From Onthophagus taurus (taxonomy: Eukaryota; Arthropoda; Insecta; Coleoptera; Scarabaeidae): a stretch of 64,000 nt of DNA. Below the pieces are notes generated by a model. That model had not been told where the DNA came from. It ran no database searches and saw nothing but the letters and a program-made list of their open reading frames with translations. The stretch's first letter is position 1. Each line of letters starts with the position of its first letter. Location of the stretch: NCBI RefSeq assembly GCF_036711975.1, contig NC_091971.1:29147501-29211500 (forward strand), read 5' to 3'. The position numbers and the translations under genes are program-made. This document shows positions 55,987 through 64,000 of the stretch, piece by piece.

Positions 55987-56286
55987 TTCAAAATTTTTTT
56001 GACAAGTGAGGTTAAAATAAAATTGTCAAGACATTTCGTTTTAGTTTTCCCTAAAAACTACTTTATATTAGTTGCTAAACAATAGGTATTAACAATGTTC
56101 TAAATAGTTAACAAATAATGGACTTATACATTACTTTGCTTACTTGCTATATTACAATTTCACCATAAAAAACAGAAAACCTTTGTAAAATTTCATCGGT
56201 CTCTTATTGTGAATTCTGTCACGTAGCACATTGCTGACAACATAAATATACAGCAATGAAATGGGAAACGTTTAAATTGGCGCGAA

Positions 56287-57150
56287 TAATTTGAAATTTA
56301 ACAAGAAAGTTAATGAGACAGAAGAGCTGAAAAACGTTAAAAAATTACTGAAGGTGGCAATACATAAAAATAAGAATGAAAAATGGGAAGAAATGAGGAA
56401 TGACATCGAAAGGGTGATGAAAAGGGTACAAACTAGTGATGAAGAAACTTGGCCAATACTCGCCCTCGGCGGAGTTTGACGCCAAGGCCATGGGTTCTAT
56501 TGTACACGTCCTGTACAAAATTTTACTGTACCTGATTCTGACGAAGAGGTGCCCTTCTTCACAGAGGAAGAACTAATAAAGGCAGTCGGATCTATGAAAA
56601 ACAGAAAAGCCCCGGCACCGGACGGAATTCCGACAAATTTCGAAAAGCTGCAGTTCTCGTGGTAGCCGGAGTGATTCCTGTTGACCTTCTGACACGGGAA
56701 AGAACACTAATCACAACACGAAAGAAACGCTTGCACCAATTGAGGCCCGCAAACGTTCCAGGGCCCACACGGAGGAATGGCAGGAGATGTGGAACGAAAA
56801 AACCCGAGGTAGATAGACGGCCAAGTTGATTCCGAGTGTCCATCGTTGGTGCGAACAAAAACACGGGGAAATAAGTCACTGCCTTATGTAGTTCCTCACG
56901 GGGCATGGGTATTTGATAAACCTATTCAATATCGGGAAAGTGAACAGCCCAGCGTGCACATATGGAGACGCTCCATTAGACGACGCTGAACACACTTTTC
57001 TTGTATGTAAGATATGAGAGCACGAAAGAGATGAGTTACTTACAGAAGTCGGTCCGCTAACGCCTGAAACAATTGCCAATAAAATGATTGATAACGATGG
57101 GAATGGAACAAAATTGCTGGTTATATAGCAGCAGTCCTAGTCCAAAAGTT
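56287..57150 (+). pseudogene. R1-like RT remnant and C-terminal zinc-knuckle region
   Basis: 56291-56479 gives the linker (KKLLKVAIHKNKNEKWEEMR). After a stop, FTEEELIKAVGSMKNRKAPA and PDGIP (56555-56630) open the RT. A deletion then jumps to AGVIPVDLLTRE (56655), FRVSIVGAN-type tail, and frames carrying the CTYGDAPLDDAEHTFLVC-like zinc knuckle (56950-57010). The catalytic RT core is missing. Inactive. Confidence 0.62.
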
Positions 57151-57159
57151 ATACCATTA

Positions 57160-57960
57160 AATTTATTACAAAAAATAAGAAAACCTTTTTGTAATAATTT
57201 TCATGGCAATGAATCGGCTCACGTCGAACAAATGTAACTGGAAGATCTTAATTTTCCACAAACGCATCTCTGGAAAAGTGGAAGGCCTCTCCAATCGCGG
57301 TGAGTTGCAACCTAAAACAAATAGAAGTAAAAGTAATTGAAAAATTTAAATTTTTTCATACCTACCAACTGAGATGATGTCAAGTGCTGGCGACATCACA
57401 GCCCACATCCAACCACCGACCTTTCCTCCGAAGAAATACCCAGAAGGGTGGTACCGGAGAAGGATTTTACTGGGTAGATACTGTGAGCCCCAGACTCCCG
57501 GCCAAAACACACCTTACCAACATCTCTAGGCGCCAACAGTAGAGCGGGTGCGTAAAAGCATTTTCCCCTGCTCTGCAAAAAAAATCGGCTAGTATATGTA
57601 ATACAATACATTTTTGTAAAAAATTTCGATCACCAAGTTACAACAACCACAGTTTCAACGACAATTTCTTGTCTAATTATTCCGTCAAAGTAAGAGAATT
57701 TGATTGAACATTTTGAAAAGGTCACGTTGAAGCAGTTCTATTTCGTATAACCTAGAGTTGGCTACTGTAATATTAAATCGAAAATGTCAGCTCCTTTTCC
57801 AGAATAAAACTAGTAGAAGAGGTTTCCAGCAGGATCAACTCGATACTGCCGAAAATCTTCAGGGAGACATCACCCGTTGCAGATCCTTACCATTTTGGGC
57901 ATTTTGAACGGATGCAGATTGTCGTTCAACAACCATAACAATGAAAATTACTTCGAGTGT
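57160..57960. other. Probable R1-like 3' UTR and unassigned spacer
   Basis: A GC-richer stretch (57380-57560) with CGACATCACAGCCCACATCC resembles the 3' UTR style of R1-like elements but I cannot prove it. The motif ATCGGCTAGTATA occurs at 53216 and at 57587, bracketing the R1-like region. No coding frames. Confidence 0.35.
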
Positions 57961-57976
57961 ATTATAATTATTATTA

Positions 57977-59086
57977 TTATTTTTGCTGCCGGGCTGAGGA
58001 GAGCGGCCCCTCGGCAGTTTCTGACTCGTCGTTGCATAGTCGACAAGTTTGATCCTCAGCTTGTCCAATGTGGAAGAGGTGGTATTTTAGGGGCACATGA
58101 CCGGTCAGGTAGCCTGAGAGCGTTCTTAGATCCCCTTTGCTGAGGCATAAAACCTCTTTGGTTTTGTTTTGCGACGGAGTTATCATACTCTTCGCTTGTC
58201 TGTGACCTGGAAGTTCTTTCCAGCGTAAGGCTATCTTTGAAACCTCCCAGTTGATGATTATTTGTTTTAGGTGGCTTTTTTGTAGTCCACAATTAGGTTG
58301 GGGTCCAATGAAGGGTGTGTTTGCTGCCTCTTTGGCCAGCTTGTCGGCCTTCTCATTGCCCTCAATGTTGCTGTGACCTGGAACCCACCATAGGGTAACT
58401 TCATTGCCCCTAACGAGTTGTCTCAGGTTGTTGGTACACTCTCTGATCAGTGCCGAGTCACACGTGTAGGCCTGAATTGCCTTTAAGGCGGCCCGACTGT
58501 CTGTGAAAATATTTATGGATGCACCTTTTTGGAAAATTGTTAAGTCCGAGCTGAGGGGCAATTTGATGTGGCTATTTGGTCCACTGATGCCCATGCCTAC
58601 TCCAGATCTTACTATCTTTGAAGCATCGGCGTACCAGACTAGGGCTCCTCTTTTTAGTTGAGGCCCTCCCTTCGCCCAATCATCCCTGCTTCTAAATATG
58701 ACCTTATACGGTTGGTTGAAATTGTATTCCGTCGGTATGAGGTCCGTTTTAATTTCTATCAGGTGATTTATACATGGGTCCTTGAGGATCTCGAGGTGTC
58801 CTCTGAGGTTACCCTGCATCAACTTGAGTGAAGAAATTGTTTTCAGTGATAAGACACTTAAGGCTGCCTCCTTTTGTATATATAAATGGGGCGGTGTGAG
58901 ACCGAGTAGGGCTTCCAAAGCAGCCGTCGAACAGGATCTCATTGCATCCGTTATGTTAAGACATGCTAACCGCTGGATTTGTGCCAGCTGTTGTTGTGCT
59001 GTCTTATGTTTTGTTTTTGGCCACCAAACCAATGAGGCGTAGGCGACCATGGGTCTGATTATTGCTACGTAGGCCCAATGAGCCAT
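57977..59086 (-). pseudogene. RT C-terminus and RNase H of the minus-strand non-LTR element
   Basis: A 369-residue frame: the RT thumb (AYASLVWWPKTKHKTAQQQL), then RNase H with VWYADASK (D), NIFTDSRAALKAIQ (D) and WVPGHSNIEGNEKADKLA (H, D), then CRLCNDESETAE, the first half of a zinc knuckle. The end runs straight into the (AAT)n tail, so the last residues are lost or replaced. RNase H degrades the template RNA in the cDNA hybrid. Confidence 0.83.
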
Positions 59087-59131
59087 TCGTGGTTTGAGTC
59101 CCTAGTTCCTTCCTAGGAGCCTGCGGCAGGT

Positions 59132-60253
59132 CTAGTTTGCCATGGTGGCCTTTTTCCTCACCTTATCTAAGTGTGAGTTCCAGTTTAGTTTACTGTAAAG
59201 TATTATCCCTAGGTATTTAGTTTCTGTTTTGAGGTTAATAGTTCTGCTTTCAATGGAGGGTGCTTTTATTTGTAGCTTTCTTCTCCGAGTGAAAGGGACT
59301 ATCTCGATTTTATTGGGATTGATGCTGAGCCCAGTGCTTCTACACCAAGTACTGGTGAGTAGTAGAGCTTTCTGCATTACCTGAGTTATGATTGAATCAT
59401 ATTTACCTCGGATTGTGATTACCAGGTCATCAGCATACCCTTGTATCTTAAATTCGTTTTTAGTTGGGGTGTTCATCAAGTCATCAACTACCAGGCACCA
59501 TAATAGAGGTGATAGCACTCCCCCTTGGGGACATCCTCTTAACGCCTTTATAGTCACCGATTCGCCTCCAAGAACATTTTAACATGGCTATACACCACTT
59601 GATTGTTGACGGATGTATGTCTTTTACGTTTAGAGCCTTCTCTATGGATTCATATGAGGTGTTATCAAACATCATCAGACATAGAGGGTGCCTATGTCTA
59701 TGAAATTACATAGGGCTATCTCTTTAGTTGCAATTACCTCCTCTAAAGTGCTAGTCAAACCATGGAGAGCGGTAATTGTTGATTTTGCTTTCTGGTAAGC
59801 ATGATGGCTAGGGTGGAGTGGATTTGTGACAAGCACTCCATTCCTTAGGTGTTGATCGATTACCTTTTCCATCCCTTTGAGGAGAAATGAAGTTAGGCTA
59901 ATTGGTCTGTATGCCTTGGGGTCCGCGTTTGAACGCCTACCACCTTTAGGTATGAAGACCACCTTTACTTTCCTCCATAGAGTGGGCATACAGCTAAAGC
60001 TGTAGCTAGCTACATATAGGGATATTATTATTGGGAGAAAGTCTTCTAAGCCTTTTTGCAGAAAGATAGGCAGAATTCCATCTCCTCCAGGCGATTTTGT
60101 AATAAACATACTTCGAGTGTATGTTTGTGTTTTGATTTCTAAATTAATTCGTAGTAAGCTCTCATTGACCCAGCCTTTAATATATTGTATACATTTCTTG
60201 TGTTTGATATTCCGGCCTGTCTTTTGTGCTTTAGTTAGAGTGCATATATATTT
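59132..60253 (-). pseudogene. Reverse transcriptase of the minus-strand non-LTR element, frameshifted
   Basis: From 60253 to 59675 the frame has SPGGDGILPIFLQKGLEDFL, VVFIPKGGRRSNADPKAYRP, ISLTSFLLKGMEKVIDQHLR and HHAYQKAKSTITAL; it is lost near FIDI (motif A). 59675-59484 and 59557-59132 continue in other frames with LRGCPQGGVLSPLLWCLVVD and the catalytic IQGYADDLVI (YADD, about 59438), then a stop before the thumb. At least two frameshifts; inactive. Confidence 0.82.
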
Positions 60254-62703
60254 TGGAGGCAGATGACGAATTCGGCCCGTGGCCGATTTATTTAGACATA
60301 TCGGCATATGTCTAAAGCTGTTAGGTCACATGACGAAAAAATGATACAATCGGGATCTGACCATATCAGTTTGAACACGTCCCGATATATACATTTTGCA
60401 CAATGCGCCGATCCGATCGGAACTACACATAACCTCTTTTGGGATGTTTGTGAGGGACATCACTTACGTGCAGTGTGTTTATTAGTACGTTTTACTGTTT
60501 TTAGCAGTTAAACATATCCCGAAATGTTAATTGTTGCTTTGGTCATATGAGAAACAAATGCAATGTAGGAACTAACATAATATTTATTTTATTACTTACT
60601 GCGACATGAAGTACTTGAATGACATTTACTGTTACATTTCAAGTTATTTAATAAGCATTTGCACTTTTTATCACTGCACTGTTTACGACAGTTGCATCTT
60701 ACAAACCCCTGGGAAGAATTTGATTCTTTTGCCGCCACCGTTCGCAAACTGAGTTTATTTTCGATGGGTACATCTGAAGATGTCAATGAGTTCGTTTGAG
60801 AAGGCTGAAAAGAGAAACCTTATTACCGTTGAAATATATAAAATATTAGTTAAGTACATACCTGGAACTCATTCCTTGCATATAGTTTTTCCAAGACGCC
60901 AGTTGATGTACCAAGTTGGTATAAATCATCTTTCTCGGACAATACAACAGCCAAAATGTTACGAGGAGCTAAGCGTCCTCTGTCGACATCAGGAATCTTA
61001 ACTAAAACGTTCTGCCCAATTTCAATTTTTGGGAATTTGGAACAACTTTGCTGTAACATTTCTGTTGCTTGCTTTTTTAAACATGCAATACTATGAGATC
61101 GATGTTGATTTATTGATTTTAATCGGATTTCGTTGTTCCAAAAATGAAACAAATAATAATAATAATAATAAGCAATGTAAATTCTCTGCGTTTTTTTAGG
61201 TTATCTCAACAACATTCTTCCTCAACGTCATCATTTTTGGAATAATTTATGGGAATGCTTTCTTGTACATCTTTTTCATTTCCTCCATCACTGTTTTGAA
61301 ATTCTGAATCTGATTTTTCAGATACTACCTGTTCTATGTTTCTACCAACACTGCTTTCTAATCTATAAATGTCGTCCTCATCGTGTAACTTCTCTACAAT
61401 TTCAAGCGGAGGATTTGAATCTTTTAAGCCATTAACAAGTGGGATGCTAAATATAGCCTTGTATGGAGTATGTTGGATGCCTCGGTGAAATGATCTATTC
61501 TTTTTTAATTGCACAAATCTTAGACCTTCTGCCCACTTAGTTGTCTCATTTTCCTGCATCCAAGTAATTAAAATATCTCTTACATCTTGGTTCGCTCTCT
61601 CGATGGACCCTTGGCTTTGAGAATGACGTGGTTTACCATGAATTATTTTCGCTTGAAACATATCTGCAAGGCTAGTAATTACTTGATTCACAAATCTCTG
61701 CCATTGTCACTATGAAGCAAGCAAGGTGCCCCGACTATGCAAAAAATATCCATCAAGTTATATGCTACTTCTTCTGCCTTTTTAGTTTTTAGAGGTTTTA
61801 AAAACACAAATTGTGTGAGGTGGTCTTGGTAATTCATGATAAACTTATAAGGGCCATCCGGTTCTGTTTGCATATCAATAAGATCAATTTGTCCCCTTTT
61901 ATTAAACCCTGTAGAAATTATTGGTTTTACTACTAATCCTTTCTGCTTCGATTTTTTCTTTAATTGACACATAGCACATAATTTCAAATACTCTTCAATG
62001 ACACTTCTGGGAATATTACAATATTTCTTAGCAATTTCTTTTTCCATTCTTAATCTTCTTTTATGGCCAGTATCTTTATGAACTTTTTCTAAAATGCCGT
62101 GTACCTCCGTAACATCGCAATAATACCTAATAGAAACCACATCATCATTCTTTCGTTTTGCAATAATTTTCTCTTTATCACCAATTCTTAGAATTTCAAA
62201 TCTATTCAAACGCCTATAATCTTGACAACTTAGTTTTTCCTTCGTCTCTTTCTTTGACATGCTGTTCTTTACTTGATTTAAAATACTTAAATAATGCTCA
62301 ACAGTTAGTACGGTGGTAAAATTATTAGCGCCACTATTTTCAATTAATTTAAAAAGCTTAGTTTGAAAAATTTGTTTTTCAACTAAATATTTTTCACTTT
62401 CCATATTTAAAATCAACCACTTTATATTTAAAACTTTATAACTTCGGTAACTGCTAAAAACAGTAAAACGTACTAATAAACACACTGCACGTAAGTGATG
62501 TCCCTCATAAACATCCCAAAAGAGGTTATGTGTAGTTCCGATCGGATCGGCGCATTGTCCAAATGTACATATCGGGACGTGTTCAAACTGATATGGTCAG
62601 ATCCCGATTGTATCATTTTTTCGTCATGTGACCTAACAGCTTTAGACATATGCCGATATGTCTAAATAAATCAGCCACGGGCCGAATTCGTCATCTGCCT
62701 CCA
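60254..62703 (-). mobile_element. Ginger-like DNA transposon with integrase-type transposase and about 255-bp TIRs
   Basis: The terminal inverted repeats run from TGGAGGCAGATGACGAATTC (60254) to about 60510, and inverted from about 62448 to 62703; they match closely. AT-rich ATATA borders both ends, a possible target duplication. The minus strand encodes an integrase-like protein with H2C2 zinc finger and DDE core. The element interrupts a non-LTR element. Only one clear frameshift is seen, so it is relatively young. Confidence 0.82.
60592..62404 (-). pseudogene. Ginger-like transposase (H2C2 zinc finger, DDE integrase core, Cys-rich tail)
   Basis: The ATG at 62404 (MESEKYLVEKQ) is preferred over one inside the TIR. 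Frame 1 (62404-61688) carries the H2C2 finger (H..H in GILEKVHKDTGHKRR, then LCAMCQLKK), QIDLIDMQ (first Asp) and LLHSDNGRD (second Asp), then shifts by one base. Frame 2 (61691-61206) begins in NQVITSLADMF and has QSQGSIERANQDVRD (catalytic Glu). Frame 3 (61152-60862) follows, joined by a likely 57-bp GT-AG intron (60805-60861) to 60804-60592, a cysteine-rich tail CNCRKQCSDKKCKCLLNN-type. The link between frames 2 and 3, around an (AAT)n run at 61152-61170, is unclear. Such transposases resemble Ty3/Gypsy integrases and KRBA2-type host proteins. Confidence 0.75.
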
Positions 62704-62870
62704 ATATATACAACCCAAATTGGCTGACCTGGTTAGTGAACATTTCATGAAACAAAATGCAATACCAATTTTCGTTTACCAGTTGATCCGTCCTTTGTCC
62801 GAGGCTGCGAATATTGATTTTTAACAATTTTAGCCTTTTACTAGAATGAGTTGTTAGCCCATTGTTCAAA
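62704..62870 (-). pseudogene. Endonuclease start of the minus-strand non-LTR element
   Basis: The minus strand reads LKLLKINIRSLGQRTDQLVN and later TNQVSQFGLYI. The first is the N motif at the beginning of an AP endonuclease domain, and NQVSQFGLYI fits the QEPY.N region with a frame change. It was contiguous with the RT part before the Ginger-like element inserted, with most of the endonuclease missing. Confidence 0.5.
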
Positions 62871-62879
62871 CTTCAACAC

Positions 62880-63335
62880 GGAGACCAAAATTTTTTATTG
62901 TGTTTTATTCCCTTAGCCAAGAGACTTCCATTAGCTACATAACCCATTGTACGCCATGGTATTTCTCGGCGAACAGACTGCATTTCTTAAAGTTTTTGTG
63001 CAGCCCGCAGGGTTTTCGGTAAATTTCAGAAGCCGCCTTTTAATAAAATAATTAATAATAAACAAGAACGTTTGTCTAGGTCAATTTCTAAAAACTCCTC
63101 GTAAATCGACCGAATACGAATTAATAAAGTGGATAATAACGTAAATTAAAAGTCAAGATTAATAGAATAGGATAATACATATGTAATAGTCTACGATTAG
63201 AGTTAGTTTTAGACTAAAACCTTTTGATGTATTATTTAGTAACATTTAACGACTAACATAACACACTTATATATAGCCGATTTAAAACATTTCAAATGAA
63301 GTTTAACAGGTTTAGACGACAGGTAATGGTAAACA
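62880..63335. promoter_or_regulatory. Upstream region of the odorant receptor gene
   Basis: AT-rich, no coding frames. It should contain the promoter of the receptor; no single element can be picked out with confidence. TATATAT lies at about 63271. Confidence 0.4.
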
Positions 63336-64000
63336 ATGAATTTCTTGCGGTATCATTTCAAAATTATGAAATGGGGCGCTTTAATCCCCTTCAATAAAAA
63401 CTCTACGTTTCTATTCAAACTGTATTTCTATATTTTTCGTATAATCAACGTTTGGTTAACCGTTTGGTATATTGCCATTACGTTGTTTTATTACTTTTTC
63501 GTCGACAAATCGTTTGCACAACTTGTACAGCTGTTAAGTTGCAGTAAATAATAAAAAATATTTATAATAAATTAATTAAATCAATATTATTGTTTTAGTG
63601 ATTTTTGTGGGCGTTTTGGTCCGATTCGGATCTTATTACATTAATGACAAAAAAGTTTTGGAGATCATTGAAACCATTAATAAAATATTTAAAGAATCGT
63701 CAAATACAGGTTTAGAAGAAATTTCGATTACTCCCTATCTCAAAAATGCTCATTTAGCCTGTTTATTTTTGATTGTGGTTTGTTGGAGTGCCGCCACATT
63801 ATTCGCCGGTTTACCAATTTTTACAACAAAACCGTAAGTATTTTTGTATTTCAAATTAGATTTTTAAAAGATAGAATTATTGATTATATTCTATCAAAGT
63901 AAAAATATGGCCAATAATCTAAAAATTTTTGTTTAGAATTCTAACACCTTTATGGTATCCATACGACTTTAGCATCAGTCCATTTTATGAGATAGCGTTG
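63336..64000 (+). CDS. Odorant receptor (insect 7tm_6 family), first three exons, cut by window end
   Basis: Exons 63336-63543, 63599-63833 and 63937 onward, with GT-AG junctions (donors GTAAAT, GTAAGT; acceptors TTTTAG, GTTTAG), all in phase. The start MNFLRYHFKIMKWGALIPF is short and basic, as in many insect receptors. Hydrophobic segments follow at about residues 28-52 (TM1) and 65-80 (TM2). In exon 2, LACLFLIVVCWSAATLFAGL is TM3, then exon 3 gives TPLWYPYDFSISPFYEIAL, the conserved 'P..WYP.D...SPFYE' region of the second extracellular loop. These receptors form ligand-gated cation channels with the co-receptor Orco in sensory neurons. The C-terminal half and stop lie beyond the window. 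Confidence 0.85.

Larger units (their letters stand above)
53280..57150 (+). mobile_element. R1-like non-LTR retrotransposon remnant, split by a pogo-like element
   Basis: The left part (53280-53372) reads KAFRPKTATYWWTPEIAELK, the linker of R1-type elements. The right part from 56287 continues with the linker, the start of the RT, and then by deletion the C-terminal region. The segment between is largely the pogo-like element. The region 55990-56286 is not explained by either. Confidence 0.65.
57962..62870 (-). mobile_element. Minus-strand non-LTR retrotransposon with RNase H, split by a Ginger-like transposon
   Basis: Its 3' tail (AAT/ATT)n lies at 57962-57983. Going 5', RNase H and RT frames extend to 60253. 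Beyond the Ginger-like element (60254-62703) the start of an endonuclease (KLLKINIRSLGQRTDQL, about 62830) is found, so the endonuclease body was deleted before the Ginger-like insertion. It belongs with the I/R1-type elements that carry RNase H. Confidence 0.8.

Noticed and set aside
61152..61170. (AAT)n run inside the Ginger-like element as another non-LTR tail
   Set aside because: No non-LTR sequence adjoins it; it lies between two parts of the transposase and is best read as a simple repeat in an intron or spacer.
1..64000. tRNA, rRNA or CRISPR features
   Set aside because: No cloverleaf with a TTCRANNC box, no rRNA stretch and no spaced direct repeats were seen; the organism is an animal.

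Overview
The window is a stretch of AT-rich insect nuclear genome. Two spliced host genes show this: a laccase-like multicopper oxidase (eight exons, 32061-52374, + strand) and the first three exons of an insect odorant receptor that runs off the right edge (63336-64000, + strand). A beetle is my best guess from the mix of transposon families, but that is inference. I recognised no tRNA, rRNA, CRISPR array or bacterial-type operon.

Almost everything else is transposable element (TE), much of it nested. Region 1-10.3 kb: a non-LTR 3' end, a Penelope-like element (PLE1) forming a near-perfect 2.1-kb inverted repeat with hammerhead-type ribozyme motifs near its ends, then a minus-strand non-LTR element split by a near-intact piggyBac element bounded by TTAA. 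Region 11-20 kb: a fragment of a conserved protein of unknown function, a degraded Tigger (pogo-family) transposase, and a non-LTR element (A) carrying a longer non-LTR element (B) inside its reverse transcriptase. Region 20-30 kb: remnants of an unidentified spliced gene interrupted by non-LTR element C and a 755-bp foldback MITE, then a second palindromic Penelope element (PLE2), again with a hammerhead motif at one end.

Region 32-52 kb is the multicopper oxidase. Its exons lie in three clusters separated by introns of about 9.9 kb and 8.0 kb. The first large intron holds an old minus-strand reverse transcriptase split by a mariner-type element, itself split by an RNase H-bearing non-LTR insertion with a 15-bp target duplication. 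It also holds a Transib (RAG1-related) transposase relic and another non-LTR element. The second large intron holds a non-LTR element split by a Gypsy pol fragment, a ribozyme-bearing foldback element inside the Gypsy protease region, and an internally deleted Tc1 element. All these TEs are non-exonic passengers; the oxidase reading frame is intact across all eight exons.

Region 52-63 kb: a Gypsy RT scrap, an R1-like element split by a pogo-like element, and a minus-strand RNase H-type non-LTR element split by a Ginger-like (integrase-type) DNA transposon with about 255-bp terminal inverted repeats. The odorant receptor starts about 0.5 kb beyond.

The most distinctive feature is recurrent: at least three Penelope-type loci in inverted (head-to-head) arrangement, each carrying hammerhead-like cores with short palindromic stem III sequences, plus two further degraded termini in the oxidase intron. 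Exon boundaries, TIRs and target duplications were read by eye from the sequence; family names are from motif recognition, not database searches.
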